Assembly: GCF_027942865.1 (NCBI RefSeq)
Contig: NC_134529.1
Span: 23,910,467-23,974,466, forward strand
DNA from: Odontesthes bonariensis
Taxonomy: Eukaryota; Chordata; Actinopteri; Atheriniformes; Atherinopsidae
Direction: 5' to 3'
Length of the DNA stretch: 64,000 nucleotides
In this document: positions 43,434-54,766 of the stretch, one piece after another
Numbering within the stretch: position 1 is the first letter of the stretch
How the letters are laid out: each line of letters begins with the position of its first letter
Position numbers and translations under genes: made by a program
Notes under the pieces: generated by a model
Databases searched by the model: none
What the model was told of the DNA's origin: nothing
The model's input: only the letters and a program-made list of their open reading frames with translations

Positions 43434-45905
43434 GTCTTCAGTCCAATCTCCCGTCCTGAGCGTGCCTGAGGCGACTGTGGAAAGGAATGACTCCCTTTTA
43501 ACAGGAAGAAACCTCTGGCAGAACCAGACTCAGGAAGGGTGGCCATCCGCCTCGACCAGCTGGGGTTTGAGAAGACAGAAAGGGGGGTGGGGGGGGGGCA
43601 CTGTAACACCATTCAAAGGATATCTGTTGGAACAGGGAAACATGAGTTGATGACCACAATAATGTCACATGTACATAATATTATTTGAGAAATTAAACAG
43701 GGGAAAAAGAGAGTAAACTGAGGAAAGGTGACAGATGAGCTCTCCCAGCAGTCTAGGATAGCAGCTTAACTATGGGATGTTTCAGCATCACCTGAGCCAT
43801 CCCTAACTATAAGCTTTATCAAAAAGGAAAGTTTTAAGCCTGGTCTTAAAAGTGGAAAGGGTGTCTGCTTCCCGGACATTTACTGGCAGCTTATTCCACA
43901 AGAGAGGGGCCTGATAACTGAAGGCTCTGCCTCCCATTCTGCTTTTAGAAACTCTGGGAACCTCAAGTAAACCTGCAGTTTGGGAACAAAGTGTTCTGTT
44001 AGGAAAATATCTTATAATGAGATCTTTAAGATATGATGGAGCTCGGTCATTAAGAGCTTTATATGTGAGGAGAAGAATCTTGAATTCTATTCTGAATTTA
44101 ACAGGGAGCCAATGAAGAGAAGCTAAAACTGGAGAAATATGATCTATCCTGTTAGTTCTCATCAGAACTCTGGCTGCAGCATTTTGGATCAACTGAAGGC
44201 TTTTCAGAGAATATGTGGGACAGCCCAATAATAAAGAATTACAGTAGTCCAATCTTGAAGAAACAAATGCATGGACTAGTTTTCTGCATCACTCTGAGAC
44301 AAGATGTTCCTGATTTTAACAATATTACGAAGATGAAAGAAGGCAGTCCTAGAAACCTGTTTTATATGCGAGTCAAATGATAAATTCTGGTCAAAAATAA
44401 CTCCAAGGTTCCTCACTGTAGAACTAGAAGCCAAGGAAATACCATCTAGAGTAACTATATAGCTAGACAATTTCTCCCTGAAGCGCTCAGGTCCAAAGAT
44501 AACGACTTCAGTTTTGTCTGAATTTAGAAGCAGACAGTTCTGAGTCATCCAGGTCTTTATGTCTTTAAGACATGCTTGTAGTCTGACCAACCTATTGGGT
44601 TCATCTGGTTTTATAGAAAAGTACAACTGGGTATCATCAGCATAGCAAAGGAAATTTATGCCATGCTGTCTAATAATGTTACCTAATGGAAGCATGTATA
44701 AAGTGAAAAGAATCGGTCCAAGCACAGAACCCTGAGGAACTCCATGACTTACTCTGGTGTGTGAGGAAGATTCTTTATTTACAAGAACAAACTGAAATCT
44801 ATCAGATAAATATGACTTAAACCAGCCTAATGCAGTTCCTTTAATCCCAATAACATGTTCAAGTCTCTTTAATAAGATACTGTGATCGACCGTATCAAAT
44901 GCAGCACTGAGATCCAACAGGACAAGCACAGACACAAGTCCTCTATCAGAGGCCAAGAGGAGATCATTGGTAACTTTCAGCAGTGCAGTTTCTGTGCACT
45001 CTGAATCCTGACTGAAACTCTTCAAACAGATTATTTCTGTGTAAATGATCACAAAGCTGAGCTGCAACTATTTTTTCAAGAACTTTAGACATAAAAGGGA
45101 GATTGGATATAGGTATATAATGAGCCAACACTTCTGAATCAAGAGTAGGTTTTTTAAGTAAAGGTTTAATTACAGCAACCTTAAAAGGCTGAGGTACATA
45201 TCCTGTCAACAAAGACAGATTAATCAAATCCAATATGGAAGTGTCAATTAAGGGAAACACTTCCTTGAACAGTCTGGTTGGGATTGGGTCTAAAACACAA
45301 GTTGATGGTTTAGAAGAGACTATTGCTGTTGTTAGCTCAGAGAGATCAACTGGACAGAAGCTGTCTAAATACAAATCAGGTTCTAAAGATACTTCTAAAG
45401 CTGCTGTACTTGATGATACATCGCTTATAATAGTGGGAAGGACTCCATCAATCTTCTCTCTAATAGAAACAATTTTATTGATAAAGAAGCTCATTAAATC
45501 ATCACTGCTGAGAGTTAAAGGAATACCTGGCTCAACAGAGCTCCGACTCTTTGTCAGACTGGCTACAGTGCTGAAAAGAAACCTGGGATTGTTCTTATTC
45601 TCTTCTATCAATGATGAATAATAAGCAGTTCTAGCTTTACGAAGGGCTTTCTTATACGTTATTAAACTGTCTTTCCAGACCAACTGAGACTCTTCTAAAT
45701 TAGAGGAACGCCACTGTCTCTCCAGCTTTCTTTAAAGCACGCAGCTGTGACTTATACCAAGGAGCCAACCTCTTCTGACTGATTACCTTCCTTTTCAGAG
45801 GGGCAACATTGTCCAGTGCTGTACGCATTGAAACTATAGTGCTGTCAACAAGAGTGTCAAGTGTTGCTGGAGTAAAATTTAGGAAGTCGTCTTCTGTCAT
45901 ATCTG
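43434..45905 (-). mobile_element. L2-like LINE with long RT ORF remnants
   Basis: On the minus strand, frames at 45900-45700, 45683-44964, 45067-44276 and 44252-43803 join into one L2 ORF2-like protein with a few frameshifts. It has a linker with 'APWYKSQLRALKKA', RT blocks 'NLFEEFQSGF', 'LVLLDLSAAFDTVDHSILLK', '[17 protein letters not shown]' and 'CYADDTQLYF' (catalytic YADD), and the C-terminal 'SRLDYCNSLL', 'ASLHWLPVKFRIEFKILLLT', ending 'FKTRLKTFLF'. The 3' tail 'aggtttcttcctgttaaaag' and following bases continue to 43434, where the retrovirus interrupts it; the rest of the tail is at 38403-38605. Upstream, 47950-48160 may be its ORF1. Confidence 0.85.
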
Positions 45906-46053
45906 CATGTGAGGATGGGCATGTAGCGGCTGGATATGCAAGGTAGGAGGCTTGAGGCAGAGGTAGTGATGAACCAACCGGGTGTTTTATTCACCAACAT
46001 TTACATCAGACAGACTTGGACATAGAGACATACTGCGGATCAGGAGCACTGTG

Positions 46054-47257
46054 TAGTGATGTGGCGTTTGAAGCGAGGCCTCGGAGCATGTGTCGAGCAA
46101 AAAGGGGCGAGCCAGATGAAGCGTTGGTTCGAGGCTTGTATCGTTTCCATAAAAATCACGTGACTGATGACAAACGAGGCCTCGGATTCAGTGTACACGT
46201 CACTGATTCATTTTGAGCGTCACTACCGCATAAAAAGGGTTTGAACCTTGCGGCACTTCGAGGGTTTTGAGTTGGCGTTTGGTATTGGTGAGAGGTAGAG
46301 TGTGCGTTGGTTGTATCGGAGTTAGTGGTTAAGTTCAGTTATTATATCAGTCATATCATCTATTATTATTAGAATAGTGTTAGAATAGTTATATAGGATA
46401 TGAACCCTCGTTTTTCGCGGGAGTTACGTTCCAAAAAGAACCCGTGATAGGCGAAATCCGTGAAGTAGTAACCTTTATTTTTTTTTTTTACAAATAACTA
46501 CTGTACTGTAAAATAATCATTTTAATCATCAATACGAACTGAAGGCTTCAAATTGCGGAGATCAGCACCGCGACCCGAGTCATTGGATTAGAACGGGAGA
46601 AAATGAAAAATGATTATGAAAAAAAAATACAAAGTACAGTAGGACAAATAGTGACTCACGTGTATTTCACTGCTCTTCTGACTGAGCCGCTGCATCCTGA
46701 CTCCGCTCTGTAGCGGTTTTTTTTCTTCTAAAGCCCGCGGTGCAGTATGTGTTTTTTCGAGAGAAGAACATAGTTATCGGTAGTTGTTGTCGCTCTTTTT
46801 TCTTCTGGGCATATTAAACCGCAACGTTATTGACACACATTTCTTTAAATAAAAACCAATAACTTATATTTGTCTTGTTGCCCATACTGCTCTGTTACAG
46901 TTTATTCCTGACTCCCGGTCCCATAAGCACTTTCATACTCCCAGTTCCATAAGCACTGTAGTCAGTGTACATCATTGATATATTTCATTTGAGTGATCAA
47001 CACCATAGCACTCAATAATACTTCCATATATGCAGTTTTCACACATTTATTTTCATTGAGACACAGTGACAACAATTGTTTATTTTATATTGCAGGATGC
47101 TCTAACTCAGGGTTAATTTAGTCTGTCATATATTCCTTTTGCACAGCAGGTGTCACTAGAGAGACCGTTTCAATGAGGCTTCGGGTAATGAACCTTTTGG
47201 CGAACCTTTGGGCTGGAAAGCCTCATTGGTTCACAAAGCCTCATTTTGCCATCACTA
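46054..47257 (+). mobile_element. hAT-type MITE (TAGTGATG family), copy 2
   Basis: It has a perfect 8-bp target duplication GCACTGTG (46046-46053 and 47258-47265) and ends 'tagtgatgtgg...gccatcacta', with the same subterminal 'gcctc'/'gaggc' repeats as the copy at 35795. A second, unrelated repeat begins inside at about 46395 ('gaaccctcgtttttcgcggg', a motif seen in other fish MITEs). No transposase is visible. Confidence 0.88.
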
Positions 47258-47949
47258 GCACTGTGGTCCTAGCAGCATTACTAGCAATAGGAAAGCTCTC
47301 TCGAGTGTGGTACAACTGGCAGCCTTATATCCTACTCTGGCTCTACCAACCAAACCCCTAAGGGATTCCTGCTCCTCCCATTATACATCCCCATAAGAAC
47401 AACACACAAAAACCTTAAAATACATTTACCCTCTATTATAAAATCAATCAATTATACTTCCCATTATGTCTAAACTATAGTACTAAATCTAAAAAAAGAC
47501 TTACCCTAACTGATTCTGGTGCAGTCCCCCCTACACCAATCAGCACATGGTATGATCCGGAACATTCAAATGCTGCAGACTGAATGCAGGGACTCTTTTG
47601 CCCGAGCACCCTGGAGAGGAGACATAGGTGAGTGACTTTACACATATATTTCAATTACCAGACAGCATAGTCACAGTTTATCACATCCTTCAGCTAAATG
47701 TATACTTATCACAGAGCCTTCAGGCTACTAACCAACTGGATGTTTCCCTTTTACAGTCCTGGTCCCCCCTCATTCCCTGCTGAGGGCAACACAGGACCTG
47801 CACACCCACATGTTGTCAATACACAAATTCAATAAAACATGACAAGACTTTAGAGCTATGCCTCTTCCTGACAGTCACCCAGCCACCTTGTAATCCCGGC
47901 TGCTCAGGTTCTGCTAGGGGGAGGCTAATTGAGCTAGCTACGCTAGGTG

Positions 47950-48160
47950 GCTCCACACTGGCTAAAGGACCTGGCTCGCTATCGGTTGATTTTCAACAGT
48001 GCAGAGCCGAGCTTCCAATTCAGACAACCTCGCCTCCAAAACTACAAAAAGACTATATTTGTTACATGTACCATTATCGCTAAAGGAGGCAGAGGAGTAA
48101 CTAAACATCTGATACAAAGCAGGAGATGGAGGGAGAGAACTGGTAGCCATGCTAAGCTAG
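47950..48160 (-). pseudogene. LINE ORF1-like N-terminal fragment
   Basis: The minus frame (48150-47962) reads 'MATSSLPPSPALYQMFSYSS', then 'LFVVLEARLSELEARLCTVE', a leucine-rich coiled coil typical of L2/CR1-type ORF1 starts. Broken frames continue to about 47750. It has the same orientation as the L2 ORF2 at 43434-45905 and is 5' of it, so it may be its first ORF, separated by sequence and the hAT at 46054. Confidence 0.5.
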
Positions 48161-48180
48161 AGAACCAGACACACCTCTAA

Positions 48181-49256
48181 AAAGTGAGAATAAAGATTAA
48201 AGATCTGTGGGAGTGTGTTAGAACAGAACGGTAAGCTATAGAGTTAACTATGCAAAATTGTGTAAGTTATAGATAGAAATAAAGTGATTATCAGTAGTCC
48301 AAGAGGAGCAAGAAATTCCACAGTACACAAGCAAGGTAACAGGACGTGATGCAATACATCTTACCGCAAAGCAAAGCGTCACAGCGTCACCGGAGCAGCC
48401 TAGATTCATAGATTCATAGATCAGACAGATAATGTCCACGTACATAGAGTACTAGGGATGTAATACGTTTGTCATTGCTTTAAGTGTACGCCCTGTTCAC
48501 CCAGCTAAATTTATTGTTACGGTTGGAAACTGCTCTGAGATTTTTGATTCTCCTGGAAATGCCAACACATTTCTGACGGAGAGAGTGGCTGACTGGGGGC
48601 TGGATATACGGACGGCAGAAGACGTCACTGGTTGACATTCATTTAGTTTTGCCTTCATACGGTAATAATACTGGACTAACAATGGACTCCCTGTGTAGTT
48701 TTACTTGGGTTTGATAAGACTTATTTACACCTTGACAGCCTACTACTTTGTTAGTTGAGGGGTTTTTTTTGTTTTGTTTTGTTTTCTAGTTTGATGAGTG
48801 TCTTTACATAATGTTACCAGATGTTTACTGGAGCTGTTATATGATGGAGAGTGTTATGTCTGAAAAACATGTAGTTTGAGTTCTATGTGTCCTGTTGGAC
48901 TCTTATTAGGTTATGCACTGCAACTGACAGGTTACTGTGTCTTTAAGGTTTACAGCAGTCAGGTACGGTAGTGTCGTAAAATGTAAGATTTGCGGCAGTT
49001 CAGTAAATGCAACAAACGGAGCAACACGGTGTGATTATTGAGTCCTGCACAAACATAATAGAGCGTGAGTTCGCGATTTCTTTCTTTGCTAATGTTAATA
49101 TAGAGAAGATGGAGTTTAGGGGAGCGGTGTGTGGGGAGGTGGAGGGTAGACGAGAATGTTCCTTTCTCGTAGTAGTTGTGTTTTCTGTTTTTTTTTTTTA
49201 ACTTTGTATAGCACAAACAAGTTAGTAACTGTCATGGTCTTTGAATATTCACTTGT
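48181..49256. other. No gene or recognised repeat seen
   Basis: Mixed AT-rich sequence with a short (GTTTT)n (48767-48785). Small frames at 48497-48682 and 49007-49201 have no visible domain. Confidence 0.45.
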
Positions 49257-49264
49257 GTCACCTC

Positions 49265-49928
49265 CAGTGTTGGTCAAGTTACTTTTAAAAAGTAATTAGT
49301 TCCAGTTACTAGTTACTGCTCCCAAAAAGTAATTGAGTTAGTAACTCAGTTACCACATTGTAAAAGTAATTAGTTACTCAGCAAAGTAACTATGGCATTA
49401 TTTTTTATGTTCTATACGTTCTATAACATCTTTAACATCAAATATGTTTATATTAACTGATTGAAGAATAAAAACACTATATACAGTAATTTAGAACATT
49501 CGGTATTTATTTGAACTCAATAGATTGCAGCCTGCCATATGATGCATAGAAATAAAAACATAAATATTGAATATAAAATGGTGATGGTGGTCACCTGTTT
49601 CTGACCCGAAAAATCGAGTGTTGTTTGTTTTCGAGTGGCTCCGTCTCCTTCGCTGGGGCTCACACTAGCTGCATTTGGGCTTGGGTTAGCAGCTGCAGAA
49701 GCAACAAGTGTCATATTTGCATGGGTTGATGTAAGGTGCTTCATTAGATTTGAGTTACTTGAGGCAGATGTGGAAAAAGTTTTTTTTCCCTGGGCATAGC
49801 GTGCATGTTACATACACATTCTTGCCTTTTATCTCCACGAGTGAGAAGTAGTGCCGGTACTTCCAGTTAGAGAACGCTACCTTTGAACCTCCCTGGCTCG
49901 TCGCCATTGTCGCTGTCTTGTGTGTGTT

Positions 49929-49966
<38 letters not shown>

Positions 49967-50269
49967 ATAGTAATAGTAATAGTAGTAGTAGTAGTCGTCC
50001 GCGCGTGCAGTGAGACGGCGTGAGCAGGTCATCCGCCCACACAGCCAATCATCATCGCATTTGCAACGGTGTCATCATCCCCACCCCTGCTCTCTCCAGG
50101 CAGCATGCAGCTGATGTGTAGCCGAAAGCCTACAACCAAATTGTAGTAACGCGCCACTTTATATTCTCAGTAACGATAACGGCGTTGTAACGATGGGAAA
50201 AGTAATTAATTAGATTACTCCGTTACTGGAAAAATAACGCCATTAGTAACGCCGTTACTCCCAATACTG
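49265..50269 (-). mobile_element. hAT-type transposon, non-autonomous
   Basis: It has an 8-bp duplication GTCACCTC (49257-49264, 50270-50277), inverted ends 'cagtgttgg...ccaatactg', and repeated 'agtaattagttac' subterminal motifs. It is a relative of the intron-12 element at 22067-23778. Confidence 0.9.
49517..49914 (-). pseudogene. hAT transposase N-terminus (BED finger), frameshifted
   Basis: The minus strand, from ATG near 49907, reads 'MATSQGGSKVAFSNWKYRHY', then a CTLC pair typical of a BED zinc finger, then (other frame) 'MKHLTSTHANMTLVASAAAN', carrying the second half of the finger, and 'TRKQTTLDFSGQKQ'. The catalytic RNase-H fold is missing. A (TAG)n trinucleotide repeat (49930-49996) lies in the leader. 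Confidence 0.8.
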
Positions 50270-50781
50270 GTCACCTCCAGATAGACGCAATATAGGAGCA
50301 GTCAGGCTTGTCAGCTGAAACATGAGGGGCATGAACACTCCTGTCAAAAGAGGAAAGGTTTTTGCTCACTTGAAATCACTTAAAGCCGATATATGCTTCC
50401 TCCAGGAAATGCATATTAAAAAAAGTGCTGCAAAGGTTCTAAGGTTACAATGGGCACCACAGATCTTTCAGTCTAACTTTTCAGTCAAGGCAAGAGGAGT
50501 CGCTATCCTTATTCATAAAAAAAACTACATTTCAACATGAGCAAACAATTACCGACCAGAACGGTAGATATTTAATTGTTAGAGGTATACTTTAGATTCC
50601 AGCTTGCTTTCTACTGTCTCTGGCTCTTGTTATCACAGTATTCTTATATCTGTTCATTCCCCGGTTTCAGTGGATCTTCAACTAAACTCAGAGAAGGGGA
50701 ATTATAGCTGGTGGCTAAATAACTCTCTATTAAATGATCAGGGCTTCTGCAAATACATTACTGAGAAAATTTCAATGTACT

Positions 50782-51770
50782 CAGGCCCTGAGTCTCTAAT
50801 TGGGAAGATCGGGACAATTCCCGGTGGGCCGGTCTGATGTTGGGGCCGCAAGGGCCGGTGTTCTCTTCTTTTTTTGGGGGGTTCAGTCACGGCAGTGGGT
50901 TGATTACGTGCAGCTACCGCTGTCCCTGGGCAGCCTCCACTGGCAGCTCTCGATTTTTTGTTTGTTTTTTGCACATGCACCCTGACGGAACACGTCAGTG
51001 CACTCGGTCCGTGGTGTTTGAAAGATGGAAAGTAAAAAGAGCAAGGGTGGCGCGGAGAAGGCTAGAATTAAAAAGAGGAAAGCTCTGGACGCAGCTAAAT
51101 ATGCAAGTATTGGCAACTTTTTAACTAAAACGAGCTCGCGGAAACTTTGTCTTGTAGGCCCTCAGAGTCAGAAGATGCAGCACCAAGCACCAGCCATGAG
51201 CCCACAAGTCCAGAGTGGGCAGGTAGGATTGAGTGAATATTATTAGAATTAATATAATGAAAAGTATGGTGTAGACCTGCTCTATGAAAAGTGCCCTGAG
51301 ATGCAAGATGATTCAGCACTACATTTATGAAACTGACCTGAATTGATCAGAAGGCTTTGTAAAAAAGGGGAGATTTGTGCTGAGAATTATGACCATTTTT
51401 AAAATGTGTTTTAGTGTCAGAAGCAGAGCCAGGAGCGAGTAGTGATGAGGGGACTGCGTGTGTGAACAAGCAAGCATTAGTTCCAATATAACCACTTTCT
51501 ATGTCCAAATAGAGGTGACCCGTTATATTTTTCATCATTAAAAGTAAGATAGTAAATACACAAAGCCCACAATTAAAAGGGAATAGGATGAAAGTAATAA
51601 GAAACAAACCTGCATATTTTGCCATTGAAAATATCTTAATTGGTTAAGTCAAAATAGTTTTTCATATCAAATGTAAGGTTATAATTGTATGATTTTAATA
51701 ATAGGTTGTGATCTAAAGTGGGCCGGTCTGAGGCATGAAACTCTAGGGCTGAAAATGAGTCCCAGCCCTG
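50782..51770 (+). mobile_element. hAT-type transposon inserted in the L1-like LINE
   Basis: It has an 8-bp duplication AATGTACT (50774-50781 and 51771-51778). The ends 'caggccctgagtctc' and '...gagtcccagccctg' are inverted. At 51025-51240 a frame reads 'MESKKSKGGAEKARIKKRKA', an N-terminal region seen in some hAT transposases. The LINE endonuclease reading resumes after the right duplication. Confidence 0.85.
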
Positions 51771-53947
51771 AATGTACTCTAAGACAAATGACAAAGGTGA
51801 TGTAAATGACTCCACTATATGGAAAGTTATTAGGGGGGACATAATATCATATGAGACTGCTGAAAGAAAACGTACAGGAAGTAAGTTAGTGGAAATCCAA
51901 AACACTCTCACTGTAGTAGAAAACAGTTACAAAATTGCCCCCGCCGCTGAGTTGCTAAATAAGATTGTGGCTCTACAATATGAGTATAATGACCTGCTTT
52001 CAAAAGATGCTATCAAGTTAATGACACGCATGAAACAGAAACACTTTGAATTGGGAGAGAAACCACACAACTTGCTTGCCAGGCAACAAAGACATATGGA
52101 GTCCTCTAGGGCCATATTTCAAATTAAATCTAGCTCAGGTTGTACTCTAACAAGCCCCAGTTTGATAAATGACAGATTTAGGGAAATCTACTCACAAGTG
52201 TATAAGTCACAAGGCCAATGTAGATAAAGAAAAAATAAGAGTTTTTTGCTGGACTACAGTTGCCTCAGCTTACTGATGAGGCCATCAAAGCACTAAATGC
52301 TGACCTTACCTTAACAGAACTCAATGCAGCCATTTCATCATTTCCTTCCAATAAAGCCCCAGGGCCAGATGGCTTCAGCATGGATTTCTTTAAAAAAAAT
52401 TAGGGAGAACCTAACACCCTTGCTATTGCGTATGTTTAACCACTACAATACAGCTACAATACTTCCACCTACGTTATATAATGCCAGCATCACTGTTATT
52501 CTAAAACCTGGTCGTGATCCCCTGTTAGCTTCCTCCTACCGTCCAATCTCACTGCTACCAGCGGAAACTAAGATTATAGGGAAGATTCTTGCAGACAGGT
52601 TGAAGAAATTTATATGTAGCGTTGTGCACCCAGATCAGACTGGATTTATGCCAGGGAGACAACTGCATTTTAACTTGCGCCGCCTTTTCAATATCTTGTA
52701 CAGCAAACACTCTGCTGAGGCAGTTATTGTTTCCTTAGATGCACAGCGGGCGTTTGACCAGGTTGAGTGGCCTTACATGCAGGAGACACTTGAACAATTT
52801 GGGTTTGGGTCCATGTTCAGATAATGGGTAAAATAATCTATGCCCAACCCACAGTCTCCGTCATAACCAACCATACAGCTTCCTCACCATTTCCAATTTA
52901 TAGGGGAACCCGACAGGGATGCCCCCTGTCACCGTTCCTTTTTGTCATTCTCATAGAACCGCTAGCTATCACCATTAGATAAAGTGCCACTATAGCGCCT
53001 ATAGTTGTCAATGGAACTACTTGAGTCATACTTTAAACAGTTAGACTCAATAATAACACCCTTCTTATGGAGTTATAGAACAGTGCGTATAGCAAAAAAA
53101 GCATCTGTGTAATCCAAAAAAGGGAGGCTTTGGTCTTCCTCTTTTCAAACTCTATCACTGGGCTACTCAACTGTCCATCATAGCTTGATGGAAGAACAGC
53201 CCTTCAGCCAACTCAGAGGATTGTCCAGCCTGGTTCCGAATACGCAAATTCACCAAAAAACACATACCCAGTTATCAAAACAAACCTTGCCATGGAACTC
53301 TAAACTCAATCAACAGATTTAACCCCCTCTGCAAACGAGCGGTCTCATACTTCTATCTAACTCTGCTTGAGAATACACCAATAGACTCCTCTGCCCTCAG
53401 ACAGGCATGAGGCAGCGAGTTAAATGTGGAGATAGGTGAAGAGTTCTGGGGACAATGTCTGCCAAACATAAGTGATTGTTCAGTTAATGTCCGACATAAC
53501 TTGATACAGTTTAAGACATTACACCGTTTGTACTATTGCAGGACCAAGATACATAAGTTTGACCCATACATCCCCGCTTTGTAACAGATGTAAGATTTCT
53601 GAAGGAACACATACACTTTGGTCTTGTACAAAGTTGGATGACAACTTTGTTCTGGTCTGATATTTTCCAATGCTTTTCTAAAGCCTTTAAGAAGAAATGG
53701 AGACCAGATCCATTGGTTGCCATGTTAGGAGGAAGGGCTAATAAATACGAAGCCCAAGCTGTTTCTTTAGGTATAGTTGTGGCAAAAAAACTAATTCTGC
53801 TGAGGTGGAAAAGTTACTCTGCACCAAGTTTTGAAATGTGGCTAAGGGAAATGGGGAATGTACTAAGCCTTGAAAAGATCAGATATCATAATGACAATCT
53901 GAAATATTATGATACAATCTGGGACCCTCTGCTGTTGTACATTAATT

Positions 53948-54180
53948 TTTTTCAATTCATTTTTATTTATATAGCGCCAAATACAACAAATGTCATCTCA
54001 AGGCACTTAAATAGTATAGTTCAATTCAAGCCAATTGGAATTCAATTCATTGTAATCATAATTATTTACAAAAAGGACCATTACATTTACATTACATTAC
54101 GGTCATTTTGCAGACGCTTTTAACCAAAGCGACTTACAATAAGTGCGTTCAACATCGGTCCAAGACTGATTCCTGAAGAC
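53948..54180 (-). repeat. L2 tail fragment plus a second dispersed-repeat tail
   Basis: 'caattcatttttatttatat' to 'aaatgtcatctcaaggcact' matches 38403-38480. It is followed (54085-54150) by 'gcagacgcttttaaccaaag' and 'cgacttacaataag', a tail motif common to another fish repeat. Both sit in the 3' UTR of the L1-like element. Confidence 0.6.
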
Positions 54181-54345
54181 GTACATGATGTAAACTGATT
54201 AATGCTTTTTCTGGATGTTTATTTTCTCTTTCATATACTCTGTATTAAGCTACACTTCCTTCTTGACTGTGATAACTGTTTTGTCAATATGTGCTATGTT
54301 CAGTTCAAAACAGAAAATAAAAAATATTTATTAAAAAATAAATAA

Positions 54346-54750
54346 TAAATTGTCAGTTATTACACACTATTGTATCATTACTCATCTGGTTAAATGTTGT
54401 GTATTGTAGGTCCTATTTGGGTTTATTGATATTTGAATAGCTATTTGAGTTTACATGTTGAAATATGATTTACGTTAATTGTAATAAAAAAGGAGCTATT
54501 TACAGTATTTATAGACAGATAATTAATTTAATAAGTTAACAGTTTAATTCAAGTCATTTATGTGTGCATTATTTAAAAAGTTTAAAAAATTGCATACATT
54601 GCCTTTAATTTGTTGTTAATCTCGGAAGAGTGTGGTTACCGGAGTCATGTTGGTCAGAGTGGAGCCACATAGTTTTTCTTTCTACTTTCTCGCTCTCTGT
54701 CACTCTTTTTTTTTTCTCTCACCTTTTTTATTTTTCTCATATCGGATCAT
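54346..54750. other. No gene seen
   Basis: AT-rich spacer between two LINEs. Pyrimidine-rich at 54675-54750. Confidence 0.45.
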
Positions 54751-54766
54751 TGCTGTACCATTCTTT

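Larger units (their letters stand above)
50283..54345 (+). mobile_element. L1/Tx1-like LINE, degenerate, with insertions
   Basis: Order on the plus strand: APE endonuclease start 'MRGMNTPVKRGKVFAHLKSL' with 'DICFLQEMHIKK' (50322-50540), interrupted by a hAT at 50782-51770, a central part (51772-52227), RT with 'FPSNKAPGPDGFSMDFFKK' (52340-52400), 'SYRPISLLPAETKIIGKILA' and 'DQTGFMPGRQ', motif A 'VSLDAQRAFDQVEW' (52720-52770), 'RGTRQGCPLSPFLFVI' (52905-52950), then a deletion past the YxDD block, and a C-terminal part (53640-53945). The 3' UTR is split by an L2 tail and ends with an A-rich tail at about 54345. Many stops and shifts. Confidence 0.85.

Noticed and set aside
49930..49996. Poly-leucine stretch on the minus strand
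   Set aside because: It is the (TAG)n trinucleotide repeat read in one frame.
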